From NCBI GenBank assembly GCA_902788605.1, contig CADAKX010000005.1:59413-123412 (forward strand): a stretch of DNA of 64,000 nucleotides. The letters run 5' to 3'. The translations under genes and the position numbers were made by a program. Below the pieces are notes generated by a model. The model worked only from the letters and a program-made list of their open reading frames with translations. It made no database searches and was not told where the DNA came from. The stretch's first letter is position 1. Every line of letters starts with the position of its first letter. The stretch comes from an uncultured Prevotellaceae bacterium. Its GTDB lineage: Bacteria > Bacteroidota > Bacteroidia > Bacteroidales > Bacteroidaceae. Below, piece by piece: positions 37,773-48,590 of the stretch.

Positions 37773-39806
37773 TTAGTTGATGACGGCAATCTTGCAGACA
37801 ACGCCCTTGTCGCCGTTGCTTGTGGCTGTGGCCACCATATAGACTCCGCTGGCCACACGACGACCCTGCTGGTCGCAACCGTTCCAGGTGAAGGTGCCGC
37901 CATTAGAGCGTCCCTGAGCCACCAGACGACCACTGCTGGTGAGAATCTTCACATCGGCATCATAGGACAGTCCTACGACCGTGATAAGGCCTGTATAGCC
38001 TGGCTCCACGGGGTTGGGATAGGCATAGACGTCGTCTTCGTTCATCTCGCTGGCAGGCGAGGTGGCGTCGCTGATATAGGAGCAAAGACCTCTCTCTGTG
38101 CCAAAGAACACCTCGCCGGTCTTGTTGTTGACAGAAATAGATGTGACGTGATTAGAGAGCAGTTTGCTGTTGTCGGTAGTGAAATGATGTATCTGCGTCA
38201 GGTTGTCTTCGCTGATGAGATAGACACCGTTGTTCTCTGTGCCAAACCACTTGCGTCCGCCTCCGTCGATACAGATGGAGGTGATGCCGATGCCCGTGAG
38301 CAGATAGTCGGCATAGTTGGTGCCATCGTTGCGAGGAACCTTGACCTGCGTAAACACAGGACTGCTGGATTCTATCTGGTCTTTCTCGAGCAGGAGCGGT
38401 CCCTGCTGGGTGCCCACCCAGACGTTGCCGTCCTTATCCTCCATGGTACACGACACATAGTTGATGTTTTCTATCGACAAACCATCCTGATTCTTGAATG
38501 ATGTGAACGTGAGAATCTTCTTTGTGTCGATATCATAGCGATAGAGCGAGGGGATATACCAGTTGTTATTGACAAACCAGAGATGGCCATTGTTGTCGAG
38601 GCGAAGGTCTGAGAGGTTGCCCAGGCTCTTGTTGGTATAGCCATTCTGATTGAGTTTCATCAGCACGGGGATGCTGTGAGAGGTGAACTTACCGTCTTGG
38701 CTGAGTTCGATGAGCGACTGTGTGGGGGCCTGACTGTTCATGAAGAGCACGCGTCCATCGCTCAGACATTTGACACCCGTGATGAGTTCGTAGTCGACGC
38801 TCTTGCCGTCGAAGGCCTCTATCGGACTGTTGGTGCTGTTGTAGGCATTGGCAATCTTCCCGTTTCTAAACTCGAAAAGACCTGTGCGTGTACCAACAAA
38901 CATGTGGGTGTCGTCGTTGGGGTCGGTATCCAGACACATGGCGTTATAGTAGTTGATGCCTTTCTCTGGCTTGACGTTCTCGTCGTCCATAAACACCCAT
39001 TCACCATCGCTCAGGGTCTGGATATGCGTTGTGTTGCTGCCATCCATCAGACTTCCCTCGCAGGTATAGAGCTTCTGGTTCTCAAAGCGCATATAGCCAT
39101 GCGTGTTGTTCTTGGGACCTCCAGGCTGCAGGGTCTTGACGGTGGCAATATAGTTGTCCCAGTCGGCCGTATCGTCTGTAAACGATGGATAGGTGTCAGT
39201 CTGCTGCCAGTTGGACTTGTCAATGAGATTGGCAGTCATCGTTGCCACAAAGACCTTTCCATCCTTCGCTTTGGCATAGATCTGATTACCACTGATGTTG
39301 ACAGCCACGATATTCTGGTCGAGGATATACGACTCGCTGATCTCGGCACGCTGCATGTTGATCTTCACGATGCCGAAGCCAGTACACAGATAGGCATACT
39401 GCTGATAGATATAGACCTTATTGATGGTCTTGTCTTTGGTCATCGTCTTGCTGTAGTAAGAACTGATGTTCGTGACGTTGTCGTTGAGGTCGAGCAGGTC
39501 GATATTACCATTCTGATAGACCACCATCAACTGCTTCACCTGCTGGTTCCAGGCAATGAAGTTGATATAGGTGTCGTTGAGCGTGTTGACCTTGTCGTAG
39601 GTGGTGATAGAATGGTCGTTGAGGTTATAGCTGTAGAGACTGTTGGAGGCACGGACAAACAAGGTGTTGGCGCCTGCCTTGACAATCTGCTGGGGCTCAT
39701 AGTACGACATATAAGCCTTCCAGGTGCCTATCTGGGCAATTGACAATTGACAATTGACAATTGATAGTTGCGCAATAAGAAGTAATATCAGGGCCAGTCT
39801 CTTCAT
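37773..39806 (-). CDS. porZ: Type IX secretion component PorZ
   Basis: This surface beta-propeller protein is part of the PorU-PorV-PorQ-PorZ attachment complex and delivers anionic LPS for anchoring of secreted proteins. The 677 residues comprise a signal peptide, two propellers (N-terminal PorZ-type WKAYMSYYEPQQIVKAG, later blades with VWVGTQQGPLL and KWFGTENNGVYLI) and a C-terminal sorting-type domain (YPNPVEPGYTGLITVVG, GVYMVATAT). The signal peptide is odd: residues 13-25 (QLSIVNCQLSIAQ) are encoded by a tandem CAATTGA repeat. It starts nine bases after rdgB and is followed by the phosphoethanolamine transferase-like gene. Confidence 0.9.
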   Translation of the reverse strand: MKRLALILLLIAQLSIVNCQLSIAQIGTWKAYMSYYEPQQIVKAGANTLFVRASNSLYSYNLNDHSITTYDKVNTLNDTYINFIAWNQQVKQLMVVYQNGNIDLLDLNDNVTNISSYYSKTMTKDKTINKVYIYQQYAYLCTGFGIVKINMQRAEISESYILDQNIVAVNISGNQIYAKAKDGKVFVATMTANLIDKSNWQQTDTYPSFTDDTADWDNYIATVKTLQPGGPKNNTHGYMRFENQKLYTCEGSLMDGSNTTHIQTLSDGEWVFMDDENVKPEKGINYYNAMCLDTDPNDDTHMFVGTRTGLFEFRNGKIANAYNSTNSPIEAFDGKSVDYELITGVKCLSDGRVLFMNSQAPTQSLIELSQDGKFTSHSIPVLMKLNQNGYTNKSLGNLSDLRLDNNGHLWFVNNNWYIPSLYRYDIDTKKILTFTSFKNQDGLSIENINYVSCTMEDKDGNVWVGTQQGPLLLEKDQIESSSPVFTQVKVPRNDGTNYADYLLTGIGITSICIDGGGRKWFGTENNGVYLISEDNLTQIHHFTTDNSKLLSNHVTSISVNNKTGEVFFGTERGLCSYISDATSPASEMNEDDVYAYPNPVEPGYTGLITVVGLSYDADVKILTSSGRLVAQGRSNGGTFTWNGCDQQGRRVASGVYMVATATSNGDKGVVCKIAVIN
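39736..39770. repeat. CAATTGA 7-bp tandem repeat inside the porZ signal sequence
   Basis: Four copies of the heptamer CAATTGA occur in tandem. The same kind of array lies at about 50640-50672 outside genes. Here it is translated into part of the PorZ export signal. Confidence 0.85.
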
Positions 39807-39815
39807 ACCATATAC

Positions 39816-40436
39816 TTATTTAAGGAGATATTCTGCGAGTTTCGCTGTGGCTCGTCCGCGATGACTGATGCCGTTCTTCTGCTCGGCAGTCATCTCGGCA
39901 AAGGTGTGCTCAAAGCCATCAGGACGGAAAATAGGGTCGTAGCCGAAGCCCTCTGCCCCACTCCGCTCTGTTGTTATCTCGCCAGTAACGATACCTTCAA
40001 AGAGGTGTTCCTGCTTGATGCTGGTGCAGCCACAGGGACACACATCCTTCTTCTGGATGAGGGCGATGACGGTGCGGAAACGTGCCTTGCGGTTGTCCTT
40101 GTCGTTGAGTTCGCGCAACAGGCGAGCCATATTGGCCTCGCTGTCGTGACTGGCAGCATTGGTCTCCATGCTGGCATAGCGGGCGCTGTAGATGCCTGGG
40201 GCACCATTCAGCGCTTCCACCTCGAGACCCGTATCATCGGCAAAGCAGTCCAGATGATAGTGGTCATAGACATAGCGTGCCTTCTGCAGGGCATTCTTTT
40301 CGAGGGTCTTGCCCGTCTCAGGGATATCCACGTCGCAGCCGATGTCCTTGAGAGAGAGCACCTCTACCCTATCGCCCAGAATTTGGCGTATTTCCTGCAA
40401 CTTGTGCTGGTTGTTGGTGGCGAATACTATTTTCAT
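39816..40436 (-). CDS. rdgB: XTP/dITP diphosphatase (non-canonical purine NTPase)
   Basis: This cytosolic enzyme hydrolyses ITP, dITP and XTP to monophosphates, keeping deaminated purines out of nucleic acids. The 206 residues show the family opening [14 protein letters not shown], the catalytic [22 protein letters not shown], and [18 protein letters not shown] with the C-terminal SHRGRA. Its start lies 68 bases inside the end of the upstream yitT gene, in a different frame, indicating translational coupling. Confidence 0.95.
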   Translation of the reverse strand: MKIVFATNNQHKLQEIRQILGDRVEVLSLKDIGCDVDIPETGKTLEKNALQKARYVYDHYHLDCFADDTGLEVEALNGAPGIYSARYASMETNAASHDSEANMARLLRELNDKDNRKARFRTVIALIQKKDVCPCGCTSIKQEHLFEGIVTGEITTERSGAEGFGYDPIFRPDGFEHTFAEMTAEQKNGISHRGRATAKLAEYLLK

Positions 40437-41370
40437 TCTTAACCTTTTCTTTCTTGATTTTCACTTTCATCTCATCGAAGCCCTCACCATAGACACCGAT
40501 AACCGAACTCTGCGATACAAAGGCGTTGGGGTCGATCATCTTGATGAGGCGGAACATGCTGATGCTCTCGTTTTTCCTGGCCAGGATACAGAGCACCTTC
40601 ACCTCCTGACCTGTGTACCAGCCGTGACCATCGAGGATAGTGACACCGTGCTTGGTCTCTGTGCCAATGGCGTTGGCAATCTCCTGCCATTTGCGGGTGA
40701 AGATCATAAACTGCACCGACTCACGACGGGCGTTCATCACATAGTCGAGCACAAAGTTCTCGAGGGCCATCACGCAGAAACCAAACATCACCTTGTGGGC
40801 TCGCTCGATGTAATCGCCAAACTGGGGGAAGAACATACACGAGCCGATGATGCAGAAGTCAACAGAAATCAGTACCGAGCCCAGAGACACGTTGTGATAC
40901 TTGTTGACCGAGGCTGCAATGATATCGGTACCACCCGTAGAGCCATTGTGGAGGAAGACTGTGGCCAGCGCAATACCTGTGATGACACAGCCGATGATCA
41001 TCGACATGAAGTCCTGGCCCTCGCCCAAAATTTTGATGGGCAGGCCGTTCTCTTGCACAGGAATGAGTTCCTGGGCAAACACCAGTAGGAAATAGAGCGC
41101 AAAGATGGCATAGATGGTCTTCATCATGAACTTGAAGCCCAGAATCTTCAGCGCCACCAACAGCAACACGCCATTGATCATGATGTAGGTGTTCTCCAAG
41201 TGGAAGCCTGTGGCATAATAGATGATAGCCGACAGACCCGTGACGCCGCCTGCCACAATCTGGTAGGGCATCAGAAACACGGTGAAGGCGATGGTGTAGA
41301 GCACCAGGCCGAGGGTGATGAAGAAATAGTCTTCTACCTCTTTGAGGATGAGTTTGTGATCTATTGTCAT
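40369..41370 (-). CDS. YitT family membrane protein (DUF2179)
   Basis: This 333-residue inner-membrane protein has about six helices in the first ~200 residues ([33 protein letters not shown]) and a C-terminal soluble DUF2179 domain ([25 protein letters not shown]). The molecular function of the family is unknown. The last ~25 residues are basic and overlap the start of rdgB. The start codon follows directly on the leuS stop with no gap, so both belong to one operon. Confidence 0.87.
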   Translation of the reverse strand: MTIDHKLILKEVEDYFFITLGLVLYTIAFTVFLMPYQIVAGGVTGLSAIIYYATGFHLENTYIMINGVLLLVALKILGFKFMMKTIYAIFALYFLLVFAQELIPVQENGLPIKILGEGQDFMSMIIGCVITGIALATVFLHNGSTGGTDIIAASVNKYHNVSLGSVLISVDFCIIGSCMFFPQFGDYIERAHKVMFGFCVMALENFVLDYVMNARRESVQFMIFTRKWQEIANAIGTETKHGVTILDGHGWYTGQEVKVLCILARKNESISMFRLIKMIDPNAFVSQSSVIGVYGEGFDEMKVKIKKEKVKNENSIRHQQPAQVAGNTPNSGR

Positions 41371-44223
41371 TTATTTGATAACGATGTTCACCATACGCTT
41401 CGGGACGATGATAACCTTTACTATCTGCTTGTCTTCCACATACTTAGCCGTACGCTCGTCGCCGCGAACCAGCGCTTCGATAGCCGCATTGTCGGCATCG
41501 GCAGCCAACTGGATTTCGAAGCGGGTCTTGCCGTTGAAGGCCACACCCATCTTCACGCTGCTCTCCACGAGGTACTGCTCATCCCATGTGGGCCATTGGG
41601 CATCGCACACACTACCCTGCTCGCCCAGCATCTCCCACAGTTCTTCGGCGATATGGGGAGCGAAGGGTGCTATGAGGATGACGAGGTTCTTGATCATCTC
41701 CTTGCTCTTGCACTTCTGCTGACCCAACTCGTTGACGCAGATCATGAAGGCAGAGATAGAGGTGTTGTAAGAGAACTGCTCGATGTCCTGCGACACCTTC
41801 TTGATGAGTTTGTGCACGCTCTTCAGGTTCTCTGGTGTAGCCGTTTCGTTGGCTGCGACATTGTCGCAGCATACTGAACTACAGAGGTTCCAGAACTTCT
41901 TGAGGAAACGGTGGCAGCCATCGATGCCGTTGGTATCCCAGGGCTTAGACTGCTCCACAGGGCCGAGGAACATCTCATAGAGACGCAGGGTGTCGGCACC
42001 GTACTTCTCGACAATCATATCGGGGTTGACCACGTTGAACATCGACTTCGACATCTTCTCGACAGCCCAGCCACAGATGTACTTGCCGTCTTCGAGGATG
42101 AATTCGGCGTTGTTGTACTCAGGACGCCAAGCCTTGAAGGCCTCAATGTCGAGCACATCGGCCGAAACGATGTTCACGTCGACGTGGATAGGTGTGGTCT
42201 CCTTGTAGTCCTTACGCAGGTTCAGGCTCACGAACTTTCCCTTGTCGGCACCCTCGTCCTCGATACGATAGACGAAGTTTGAGCGCCCCTGAATCATACC
42301 CTGGTTGACGAGCTTCTTGAAGGGCTCTTCCTCGCAGGTATAGCCAGAGTCGTAGAGGAACTTATTCCAGAAACGAGAGTAGATGAGGTGACCTGTGGCG
42401 TGCTCAGAACCACCCACGTAGAGATCAACGTTGCGCCAGTATTCGTTGGCATCCTTGCCCACGAGGGCTTTGTCGTTCTGGGGATCCATATAGCGCAGGT
42501 AGTAGGCCGAAGAGCCGGCGAAACCAGGCATTGTGTTGAGCTCCAAGGGGAAGACGGTTTTGTTGTCGATTGCGGAACAATCGACCACTGTGTCGGTCTT
42601 GGTGTCCCAAGCCCATTTTTTAGCGCGTCCCAATGGTGGCTCGCCTGTCTCTGTGGGTTTGTATTCGTCAATCTCGGGCAACTGCAGGGGCAGGCACTCC
42701 TTGGGAATCATATAGGGCATGTCGTCCTTGTAGTAAACAGGGAACGGCTCGCCCCAGTAGCGCTGACGACTGAAGATGGCGTCGCGCAGACGATAGTTCA
42801 CCTTTACACGACCCAGATTGTGCTCAGTAACAAACTTCTTTGTGGCGGCGATGGCCTCCTTCACGCTCAAGCCGTTGAGCGAGAAACCATCGAGTGTGGT
42901 CTTACCTGCTGCAGGCGAGTTCATCACCCTACCCTCCTTGGCGTCAAAGCTCTCCTCAGACACGTCGGCACCCTCAATCAATGGGATGATGGGCAGGTTG
43001 AAGTGCTTGGCGAAGGCATAGTCACGAGAGTCGTGAGCAGGTACGGCCATGATGGCGCCTGTGCCGTAGCCGGCCAGTACGTATTCAGAAATCCACACGG
43101 GAATCTTGTCGCCTGTAAATGGATTAACGGCATATGAACCAGAGAAGACACCTGTGACGCTATGGTCCATCTGACGCTCGCGCTCGGTACGCTTCTTCAC
43201 GTAAGCCAGGTATTCGTCAACAGCAGCCTTCTGGTCGGCAGTGGTCAACTCGGCCACGAGCTCGCTCTCAGGAGCCAGTACCATGAAGGTAACACCGAAG
43301 ATGGTGTCAGCACGTGTGGTGAAGATAGTAAAGTGCTTCTCAGAGTCGGCCACCTGGAACTCCATCTCGGTACCCTCAGAGCGACCAATCCAGTTGCGCT
43401 GAGCCTCCTTCAAGGAGTCGGTCCAGTCGATGGTCTCCAGTCCGTCGAGCAGACGCTGAGCATAAGCCGAGGTGCGCAAGCACCACTGGCGCATCTTCTT
43501 CTGCTCCACGGGATAGCCACCACGCTCAGAAACACCGTTGATCACCTCGTCGTTGGCCAGCACAGTGCCCAGAGCAGGACACCAGTTCACCATCGTCTCG
43601 GCCAGATAGGCAATACGATAGTTCATCAGTACCTCCTGCTTCTTCTTCTCGGAGAAGGCGTTCCATTCGGCTGCGGTGAAGTGCAACTCCTCAGAACCAA
43701 GAGCGTGACAGTCCTCTGTACCCATCAACTCGAAGTGCTCAATCAGTTTGATAGTGGGCTGAGCCTTATGTGAAGCTGTGCTGTAGTAGCTCTTGAACAT
43801 ACGCTGGAAGGCCCACTGTGTCCAATGGTAGTAGCCAGGCTCGCAGGTGCGCACTTCCCTACTCCAGTCGAAAGAGAAACCAATCTTGTCCAACTGCTCG
43901 CGATAGCGATTGATGTTCTGCTCGGTGGTGATGGCAGGATGCTGGCCTGTCTGGATGGCATACTGCTCGGCGGGCAGACCGTAAGCGTCGTAACCCATGG
44001 GATTCAGTACGTTATAGCCCTGCAAGCGCTTGTAACGGGCATAGATATCACTGGCGATATAGCCCAGAGGATGACCTACGTGAAGACCTGCTCCCGAGGG
44101 ATAAGGGAACATGTTCAGCACATAGAACTTCTTCTTCTTGCCGTCCTCAACTACGCGATAGATGCCGCTCTCGACCCATCGCTTCTGCCACTTTTTCTCA
44201 ATGTCTCTGAAGTTGTATTCCAT
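41371..44223 (-). CDS. leuS: Leucyl-tRNA synthetase
   Basis: This class I synthetase charges tRNA-Leu in the cytosol. The protein has 950 residues. The HIGH motif appears as HVGHPLGY in [18 protein letters not shown], the KMSKS motif as EKMSKSMFN, and the large CP1 editing domain lies between them (about 230-420, with the [12 protein letters not shown] threonine-rich region). It leads the operon leuS-yitT-rdgB-porZ-eptA-like and has a clear promoter. Confidence 0.97.
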   Translation of the reverse strand: MEYNFRDIEKKWQKRWVESGIYRVVEDGKKKKFYVLNMFPYPSGAGLHVGHPLGYIASDIYARYKRLQGYNVLNPMGYDAYGLPAEQYAIQTGQHPAITTEQNINRYREQLDKIGFSFDWSREVRTCEPGYYHWTQWAFQRMFKSYYSTASHKAQPTIKLIEHFELMGTEDCHALGSEELHFTAAEWNAFSEKKKQEVLMNYRIAYLAETMVNWCPALGTVLANDEVINGVSERGGYPVEQKKMRQWCLRTSAYAQRLLDGLETIDWTDSLKEAQRNWIGRSEGTEMEFQVADSEKHFTIFTTRADTIFGVTFMVLAPESELVAELTTADQKAAVDEYLAYVKKRTERERQMDHSVTGVFSGSYAVNPFTGDKIPVWISEYVLAGYGTGAIMAVPAHDSRDYAFAKHFNLPIIPLIEGADVSEESFDAKEGRVMNSPAAGKTTLDGFSLNGLSVKEAIAATKKFVTEHNLGRVKVNYRLRDAIFSRQRYWGEPFPVYYKDDMPYMIPKECLPLQLPEIDEYKPTETGEPPLGRAKKWAWDTKTDTVVDCSAIDNKTVFPLELNTMPGFAGSSAYYLRYMDPQNDKALVGKDANEYWRNVDLYVGGSEHATGHLIYSRFWNKFLYDSGYTCEEEPFKKLVNQGMIQGRSNFVYRIEDEGADKGKFVSLNLRKDYKETTPIHVDVNIVSADVLDIEAFKAWRPEYNNAEFILEDGKYICGWAVEKMSKSMFNVVNPDMIVEKYGADTLRLYEMFLGPVEQSKPWDTNGIDGCHRFLKKFWNLCSSVCCDNVAANETATPENLKSVHKLIKKVSQDIEQFSYNTSISAFMICVNELGQQKCKSKEMIKNLVILIAPFAPHIAEELWEMLGEQGSVCDAQWPTWDEQYLVESSVKMGVAFNGKTRFEIQLAADADNAAIEALVRGDERTAKYVEDKQIVKVIIVPKRMVNIVIK

Positions 44224-44255
44224 TTATTTTGTCTTTGTTGTTATTTCCTAACCTG

Positions 44256-44287
44256 CAAAATTACGATTATTCTGCGAGATAGCAAAA
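44256..44287 (-). promoter_or_regulatory. leuS operon promoter
   Basis: Read on the minus strand, TTTTG (44287-44283) is followed after 19 bases by TAATTTTG (44263-44256), about 33 bases before the leuS start. Confidence 0.65.
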
Positions 44288-44315
44288 GAAAAAGCCGAAA
44301 ATCTTATTTAATTGT

Positions 44316-44346
44316 TTTGCGCATTCAATTTATTTTCGTAATTTTG
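44316..44346 (+). promoter_or_regulatory. Promoter of the secreted protein gene at 44386
   Basis: TTTG (44316-44319) lies 19 bases before TAatTTTG (44339-44346); the ATG is 40 bases on. This rules out the much longer upstream extension of the reading frame, which overlaps leuS. Confidence 0.65.
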
Positions 44347-44385
44347 CACAGAAATATCAATTTAATCTTTAAATCAAAAACGCTT

Positions 44386-45819
44386 ATGAAGAAAATTTTT
44401 ACTTTGCTTGTAGTGATGATGATGGCTGTCTGCGGATGGGCAGATGAGATCACTATTTTGCCTTCAGACTTTGCAGCTGCTGATAATGCAGATTATTCAG
44501 TTACCAAGGACGGTATTACGGTTTCTGTTGTTGCTAGTACTGTAAATTCAGATCAGATGCGCATTTACAAGGGTAAGACAATTACCATCTCTAGTGCTGT
44601 TGGCAACATGTCGAAGATTGAGTTTACTTGCACCGCAAAGGATGATGCCAAGTATGGTCCTGGTTCTTTCAACGCTCAGGATGGTTACAGCTTCTCAGAA
44701 TATACTGGTACTTGGGAAGGTTCTGCTACTGAGGTGGTTTTCACCGCAGAGAAGAATCAGGTTCGTGCCACTCAGATTGTTGTGACTGTTGGTGGTGGCA
44801 TCGTTGATAACCGCAAGGCTACAACCATCGAGTTTGCTGAAGGTTATGAGACTCGCGCTACCTGTGGTAAGGACGAGAGCGTTAAGCTGCCTTCTGCGAT
44901 GGTGATGGCTGGTACAGAGGAGCTGGACGACCGCGACGTAACATGGTCTCTGTCAAGCGAGGACCTCGCTCAGTTGGATGGCAAGAACATCAAGATTTTT
45001 AACGGTGTTCAGGGTCAGGTTACTGTGAAGGCTGAGTTCGCTGGTGACAACGAGTATAAGCCCAGCACCAAGAGCTACACACTGACTGTGTATAAAGGCT
45101 ATATGCTGTTCAGTAGCCTAGTTGAGGATGTTAACAGCACCAACGAGAAATGGGACAACGGCGGCGAGTATGCTTCTTACTGGTTTGTAAATGAAAATCT
45201 GCAGCCCGTTAACAACACCGTGACTTTTGTCAGTGGTAAGTATATCTATGTGACCGACGGTACCAACAACCTGTTGTTCTTCGGTAACAACAAGCAGAAT
45301 CTGGCTCAGGGTCACGTGATCAATGGCGATCTGGGCAATGGTGTGCTGGGTGCTGTTTGGGGCAAGCTCTATCGCTATAACAAACTGCCTGAGTTCTCGT
45401 TTGATGAGATGGAGGTGAAGGTTCAGGACAGCATAGCTGTGGCTCCTAAGACCATCACCGCAGATCAGCTGGGTGAGAATGTGAACGCCTATGTGAAGCT
45501 CGAGAACATGGAAGTGGTTAGCGTAGAAAACAAGAACATTAAGCTGAAGCAGGGCGAGACAGAAATCGCTGTCTACAACCAGTTCAGTGTTGACCTTGAG
45601 GGTCTTGAGGTTGGCGAGAAGTACACCATCGAGGGTATGGGTTCTGTTTACAAGGAGAACTATCAGCTCAACCTCATCAGCTTCGTGAACACAAGCGCTG
45701 GTATCAGCAATGTGAAGACCGACGCTGCCAAGAATGCTATCTACAACCTGCAGGGTCAGCGTGTGAACAACGCTGCCAAGGGTCTGTTCATCGTGAATGG
45801 CAAGAAGGTTGTGAAGTAA
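44386..45819 (+). CDS. Secreted protein with C-terminal sorting-like domain, unknown function
   Basis: This 477-residue protein starts with a clear signal peptide (MKKIFTLLVVMMMAVCGWA). The middle has beta-rich segments, including a bacterial Ig-like region (about 130-230, VTWSLSSEDLAQLDG, VTVKAEFAGDNEYKPS) and an OB-like domain (about 340-430, VNAYVKLENMEVVSVENKNIKL). The end (AIYNLQGQRVNNAAKGLFIVNGKKVVK) is the tail common on Prevotella secreted proteins, probably a type IX sorting signal. Function is not known. A divergent promoter region is shared with leuS, and a strong terminator follows. Confidence 0.8.
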   Translation: MKKIFTLLVVMMMAVCGWADEITILPSDFAAADNADYSVTKDGITVSVVASTVNSDQMRIYKGKTITISSAVGNMSKIEFTCTAKDDAKYGPGSFNAQDGYSFSEYTGTWEGSATEVVFTAEKNQVRATQIVVTVGGGIVDNRKATTIEFAEGYETRATCGKDESVKLPSAMVMAGTEELDDRDVTWSLSSEDLAQLDGKNIKIFNGVQGQVTVKAEFAGDNEYKPSTKSYTLTVYKGYMLFSSLVEDVNSTNEKWDNGGEYASYWFVNENLQPVNNTVTFVSGKYIYVTDGTNNLLFFGNNKQNLAQGHVINGDLGNGVLGAVWGKLYRYNKLPEFSFDEMEVKVQDSIAVAPKTITADQLGENVNAYVKLENMEVVSVENKNIKLKQGETEIAVYNQFSVDLEGLEVGEKYTIEGMGSVYKENYQLNLISFVNTSAGISNVKTDAAKNAIYNLQGQRVNNAAKGLFIVNGKKVVK

Positions 45820-45837
45820 TTTTTGAACCAAAATAGA

Positions 45838-45877
45838 AAAACGAGACGCTTCTCTTTGGAGTGTCTCGTTTTTTTTG
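45838..45877 (+). terminator. Rho-independent terminator, overlapping the mutS promoter
   Basis: The stem AACGAGAC / GTCTCGTT is followed by a run of T (about 45869-45876). The -33 TTTG of the mutS promoter lies in its loop. Confidence 0.85.
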
Positions 45878-45885
45878 TATCTTTG
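45855..45885 (+). promoter_or_regulatory. mutS promoter
   Basis: TTTG (45855-45858) lies 19 bases before TAtcTTTG (45878-45885). The ATG of mutS follows 26 bases later. Confidence 0.65.
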
Positions 45886-45911
45886 CATTCGGTTTTTAAA
45901 TTTTTGAAGTA

Positions 45912-48533
45912 ATGGCAAAGAAAGATGGGGAACTGACCCCGATGATGAAACAGTTTTTCGATTTGAAGGCGAAACACCCGGATGCAGTCATGCTGTTCAG
46001 GTGTGGCGACTTCTATGAGACCTACTGTGAGGATGCCATTACGGCCTCGCGAATCCTGGGTATCACGCTGACTCATCGTAACAATGGGGCAGGGGGTATG
46101 GGCGACGAGATGGCGGGCTTTCCGCATCATGCGTTGGACACCTATCTGCCTAAGCTCATCCGTGCTGGAAAGCGCGTGGCCATCTGCGACCAGTTGGAAG
46201 ACCCCAAGCTGACGAAGAAACTGGTGAAGCGAGGTATCACAGAGTTGGTGACGCCTGGTGTGGCACTCTCAGACAATGTGCTGAATTACAAGGAGAACAA
46301 CTTCCTGGCCAGCGTGCATTTTGGTAAGTCGTCCATGGGTGTGGCCTTCCTTGATATCTCGACGGGCGAGTTTCTCACGGGCGAGGGTACAGCCGACTAT
46401 GTGGAGAAGTTGTTAGGCAACTTCTCACCCAAGGAGGTGCTCTTTGAGCGTGGTCGCAAGCAGGATTTCGACCAGAAGTTTGGCACGAAGTTCTTCACGT
46501 TTCAGTTGGACGACTGGGTGTATACCGATCAGACGGCACGTCAGAAGCTGTTGAAGCACTTCCGCGTAAAGAACCTGAAGGGCTTTGGTGTGGAGCACCT
46601 GCAGAGCGGTGTGATTGCCGCTGGTGCCATTCTGCAATATCTGGAGCAGACACAACACACGCAGATAGGTCATATCACGTCTATCTCGCGCATCGAGGAG
46701 GATAAATACGTACGACTGGATAAGTTCACCATCCGCTCGCTGGAGCTGGTCTATCCGATGCAGGAAGATGGTAAGAGTCTGCTGGATGTGATAGACAAGA
46801 CGGTATCGCCGATGGGTGGCCGTTTGCTGCGTCGCTGGGTGGTCTTTCCTCTTAAGGACGAGAAGCCCATCAACGAGCGTCTCGATATCGTGGACTACTA
46901 TTATCGCGAGCCTGATTTCCGCGAGTGTATCGACGAGCAAATTCATCGCATTGGCGACCTGGAGCGCATCATCTCTAAGGTGGCTGTAGGTCGTGTGTCT
47001 CCACGTGAAGTGGTGCAGCTGAAGACAGCTCTGCAGGCCATTCAGCCCATTAAGACGGCGTGTCTCTATGCCGACAACGAGGCGCTGAAAAGGGTAGGGG
47101 AACAGTTGAACCTCTGCGAGAGTCTGCGCGACAGGATTGAGAGGGAGATTCAGAACGACCCGCCACAGCTGGTGGCAAAGGGGGGCGTGATTCGCGACGG
47201 GGTGAATGCCGAACTTGACGAACTGCGACAGATTGCCTATAGTGGTAAGGACTACCTGCTGAAGATTCAGGAGCGTGAGGCTCAGGAGACGGGCATCTCG
47301 TCGCTGAAGATTGGCTATAACAACGTGTTTGGCTATTATCTCGAGGTGCGCAACACGTATAAGGACCAGGTGCCGGCAGAATGGGTGCGCAAGCAGACGC
47401 TGGCACAGGCCGAGCGCTATATCACACAGGAGTTGAAGGAGTATGAGGAGAAGATCCTGGGTGCAGAAGACCGCATCCTGTCGCTCGAGGCGAAGCTCTT
47501 CAACGACCTGATTCTGGGTATGCAGGAGTTTATTCCGCAGATTCAGATCAACGCGAATATCATTGCTCATCTCGACTGTCTGCTGTCGTTTGCCAAGGCG
47601 GCCGAGGAGAACCATTATATCCGTCCGGTTATCGACACCACAGAGGTTATCGACATCAAGCAAGGACGCCATCCAGTCATCGAGAAGGAACTGCCCATCG
47701 AGGAACACTATGTGCCCAACGATATCCTGCTGGACAACGAGCGTCAGCAGATTATCATCATCACGGGTCCGAATATGGCCGGTAAATCGGCGCTGTTGCG
47801 TCAAACGGCTCTCATAGTACTGATGGCCCAAATGGGATGTTTCGTGCCCGCAGAGGCCGCGAGAATTGGTCTGGTGGACAAAATCTTTACCCGCGTGGGT
47901 GCCAGCGATAATATTTCTTTGGGTGAATCCACATTTATGGTCGAGATGACTGAGGCCTCAAACATCCTGAATAACATCTCTTCGCGCTCGCTGGTGCTCT
48001 TCGACGAGTTGGGTAGGGGAACATCAACCTATGACGGTATCTCGATTGCCTGGGCTATTGTGGAGTATCTCCACGAGAATGCCAAAGGTCATCCGCGCAC
48101 ACTCTTTGCTACGCACTATCACGAGCTCAACGAGATGGAGAAGAACTTCTCTCGCATCAAGAACTACAACGTCTCTGTGAAGGAGGTGGATGGCAAGGTG
48201 ATCTTCCTCCGCAAACTGGAGCGTGGTGGTAGTGAGCACTCGTTTGGTATCCATGTGGCTGAGATTGCGGGTATGCCTCGCTCAATTGTGAAGCGAGCCA
48301 ACGTGATTCTGAAGCAACTGGAGAGTGAGAATGCCCAGGTGGGTGGGGCAGGGAAGCCTACAGCGGAAATAGCCAACAGCCGTGAGGGCATGCAGCTCTC
48401 GTTCTTCCAATTGGACGACCCCGTGCTCTGTCAGGTGCGTGACGAGATCCTTGGTCTCGACGTCAACAACCTCACGCCGCTCGAGGCGCTCAACAAACTC
48501 AATGATATCAAAAAAATCGTCTCAGGAAAGTGA
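45912..48533 (+). CDS. mutS: DNA mismatch repair protein MutS
   Basis: This protein recognises base mismatches and small loops and recruits MutL. The 873 residues begin with the mismatch-binding domain ([16 protein letters not shown], with the Phe-x-Glu wedge in DFYE). Connector, core and clamp domains follow, then the ABC-type ATPase with Walker [14 protein letters not shown], signature region [15 protein letters not shown] and [16 protein letters not shown]. Its stop codon lies inside the terminator hairpin. It has its own promoter and no operon partners. Confidence 0.97.
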   Translation: MAKKDGELTPMMKQFFDLKAKHPDAVMLFRCGDFYETYCEDAITASRILGITLTHRNNGAGGMGDEMAGFPHHALDTYLPKLIRAGKRVAICDQLEDPKLTKKLVKRGITELVTPGVALSDNVLNYKENNFLASVHFGKSSMGVAFLDISTGEFLTGEGTADYVEKLLGNFSPKEVLFERGRKQDFDQKFGTKFFTFQLDDWVYTDQTARQKLLKHFRVKNLKGFGVEHLQSGVIAAGAILQYLEQTQHTQIGHITSISRIEEDKYVRLDKFTIRSLELVYPMQEDGKSLLDVIDKTVSPMGGRLLRRWVVFPLKDEKPINERLDIVDYYYREPDFRECIDEQIHRIGDLERIISKVAVGRVSPREVVQLKTALQAIQPIKTACLYADNEALKRVGEQLNLCESLRDRIEREIQNDPPQLVAKGGVIRDGVNAELDELRQIAYSGKDYLLKIQEREAQETGISSLKIGYNNVFGYYLEVRNTYKDQVPAEWVRKQTLAQAERYITQELKEYEEKILGAEDRILSLEAKLFNDLILGMQEFIPQIQINANIIAHLDCLLSFAKAAEENHYIRPVIDTTEVIDIKQGRHPVIEKELPIEEHYVPNDILLDNERQQIIIITGPNMAGKSALLRQTALIVLMAQMGCFVPAEAARIGLVDKIFTRVGASDNISLGESTFMVEMTEASNILNNISSRSLVLFDELGRGTSTYDGISIAWAIVEYLHENAKGHPRTLFATHYHELNEMEKNFSRIKNYNVSVKEVDGKVIFLRKLERGGSEHSFGIHVAEIAGMPRSIVKRANVILKQLESENAQVGGAGKPTAEIANSREGMQLSFFQLDDPVLCQVRDEILGLDVNNLTPLEALNKLNDIKKIVSGK

Positions 48534-48545
48534 GGCGATTTTTTT
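48511..48545 (+). terminator. mutS terminator
   Basis: AAAAAATCGTCTCA (48511-48524) pairs, with one G-T wobble, with 48531-48544. The U-rich side continues to 48545. The stop codon TGA (48531-48533) is part of the stem. Confidence 0.8.
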
Positions 48546-48556
48546 GTGGTGAATGT

Positions 48557-48590
48557 CGTTATTCCGTTATTCCGGAATTCCGTTATTCCT
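48557..48590. repeat. 8-bp-period array between mutS and lgt
   Basis: TTATTCCG repeats about four times with the variant GAATTCCG, eight-base period and near-palindromic. It lies between two convergent genes and just touches the end of lgt. Confidence 0.65.

Noticed and set aside
36004-37878. Longer start of the phosphoethanolamine transferase-like gene at 37878
   Set aside because: The extra 41 residues read backwards into porZ and are basic and unlike a membrane-protein N-terminus; the ATG at 37755 follows the porZ stop closely.
43825-44385. 187-codon N-terminal extension of the secreted protein gene at 44386
   Set aside because: It overlaps leuS on the other strand, and the promoter and signal peptide both point to the ATG at 44386.
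46425-47831. Long open frame antisense to mutS (468 codons), and similar ones antisense to susD (18711-19859) and porZ (38676-39743)
   Set aside because: They lie fully opposite well-recognised genes, show no domain or signal features and have no promoter. Biased codon use of the real gene leaves the opposite strand without stops.
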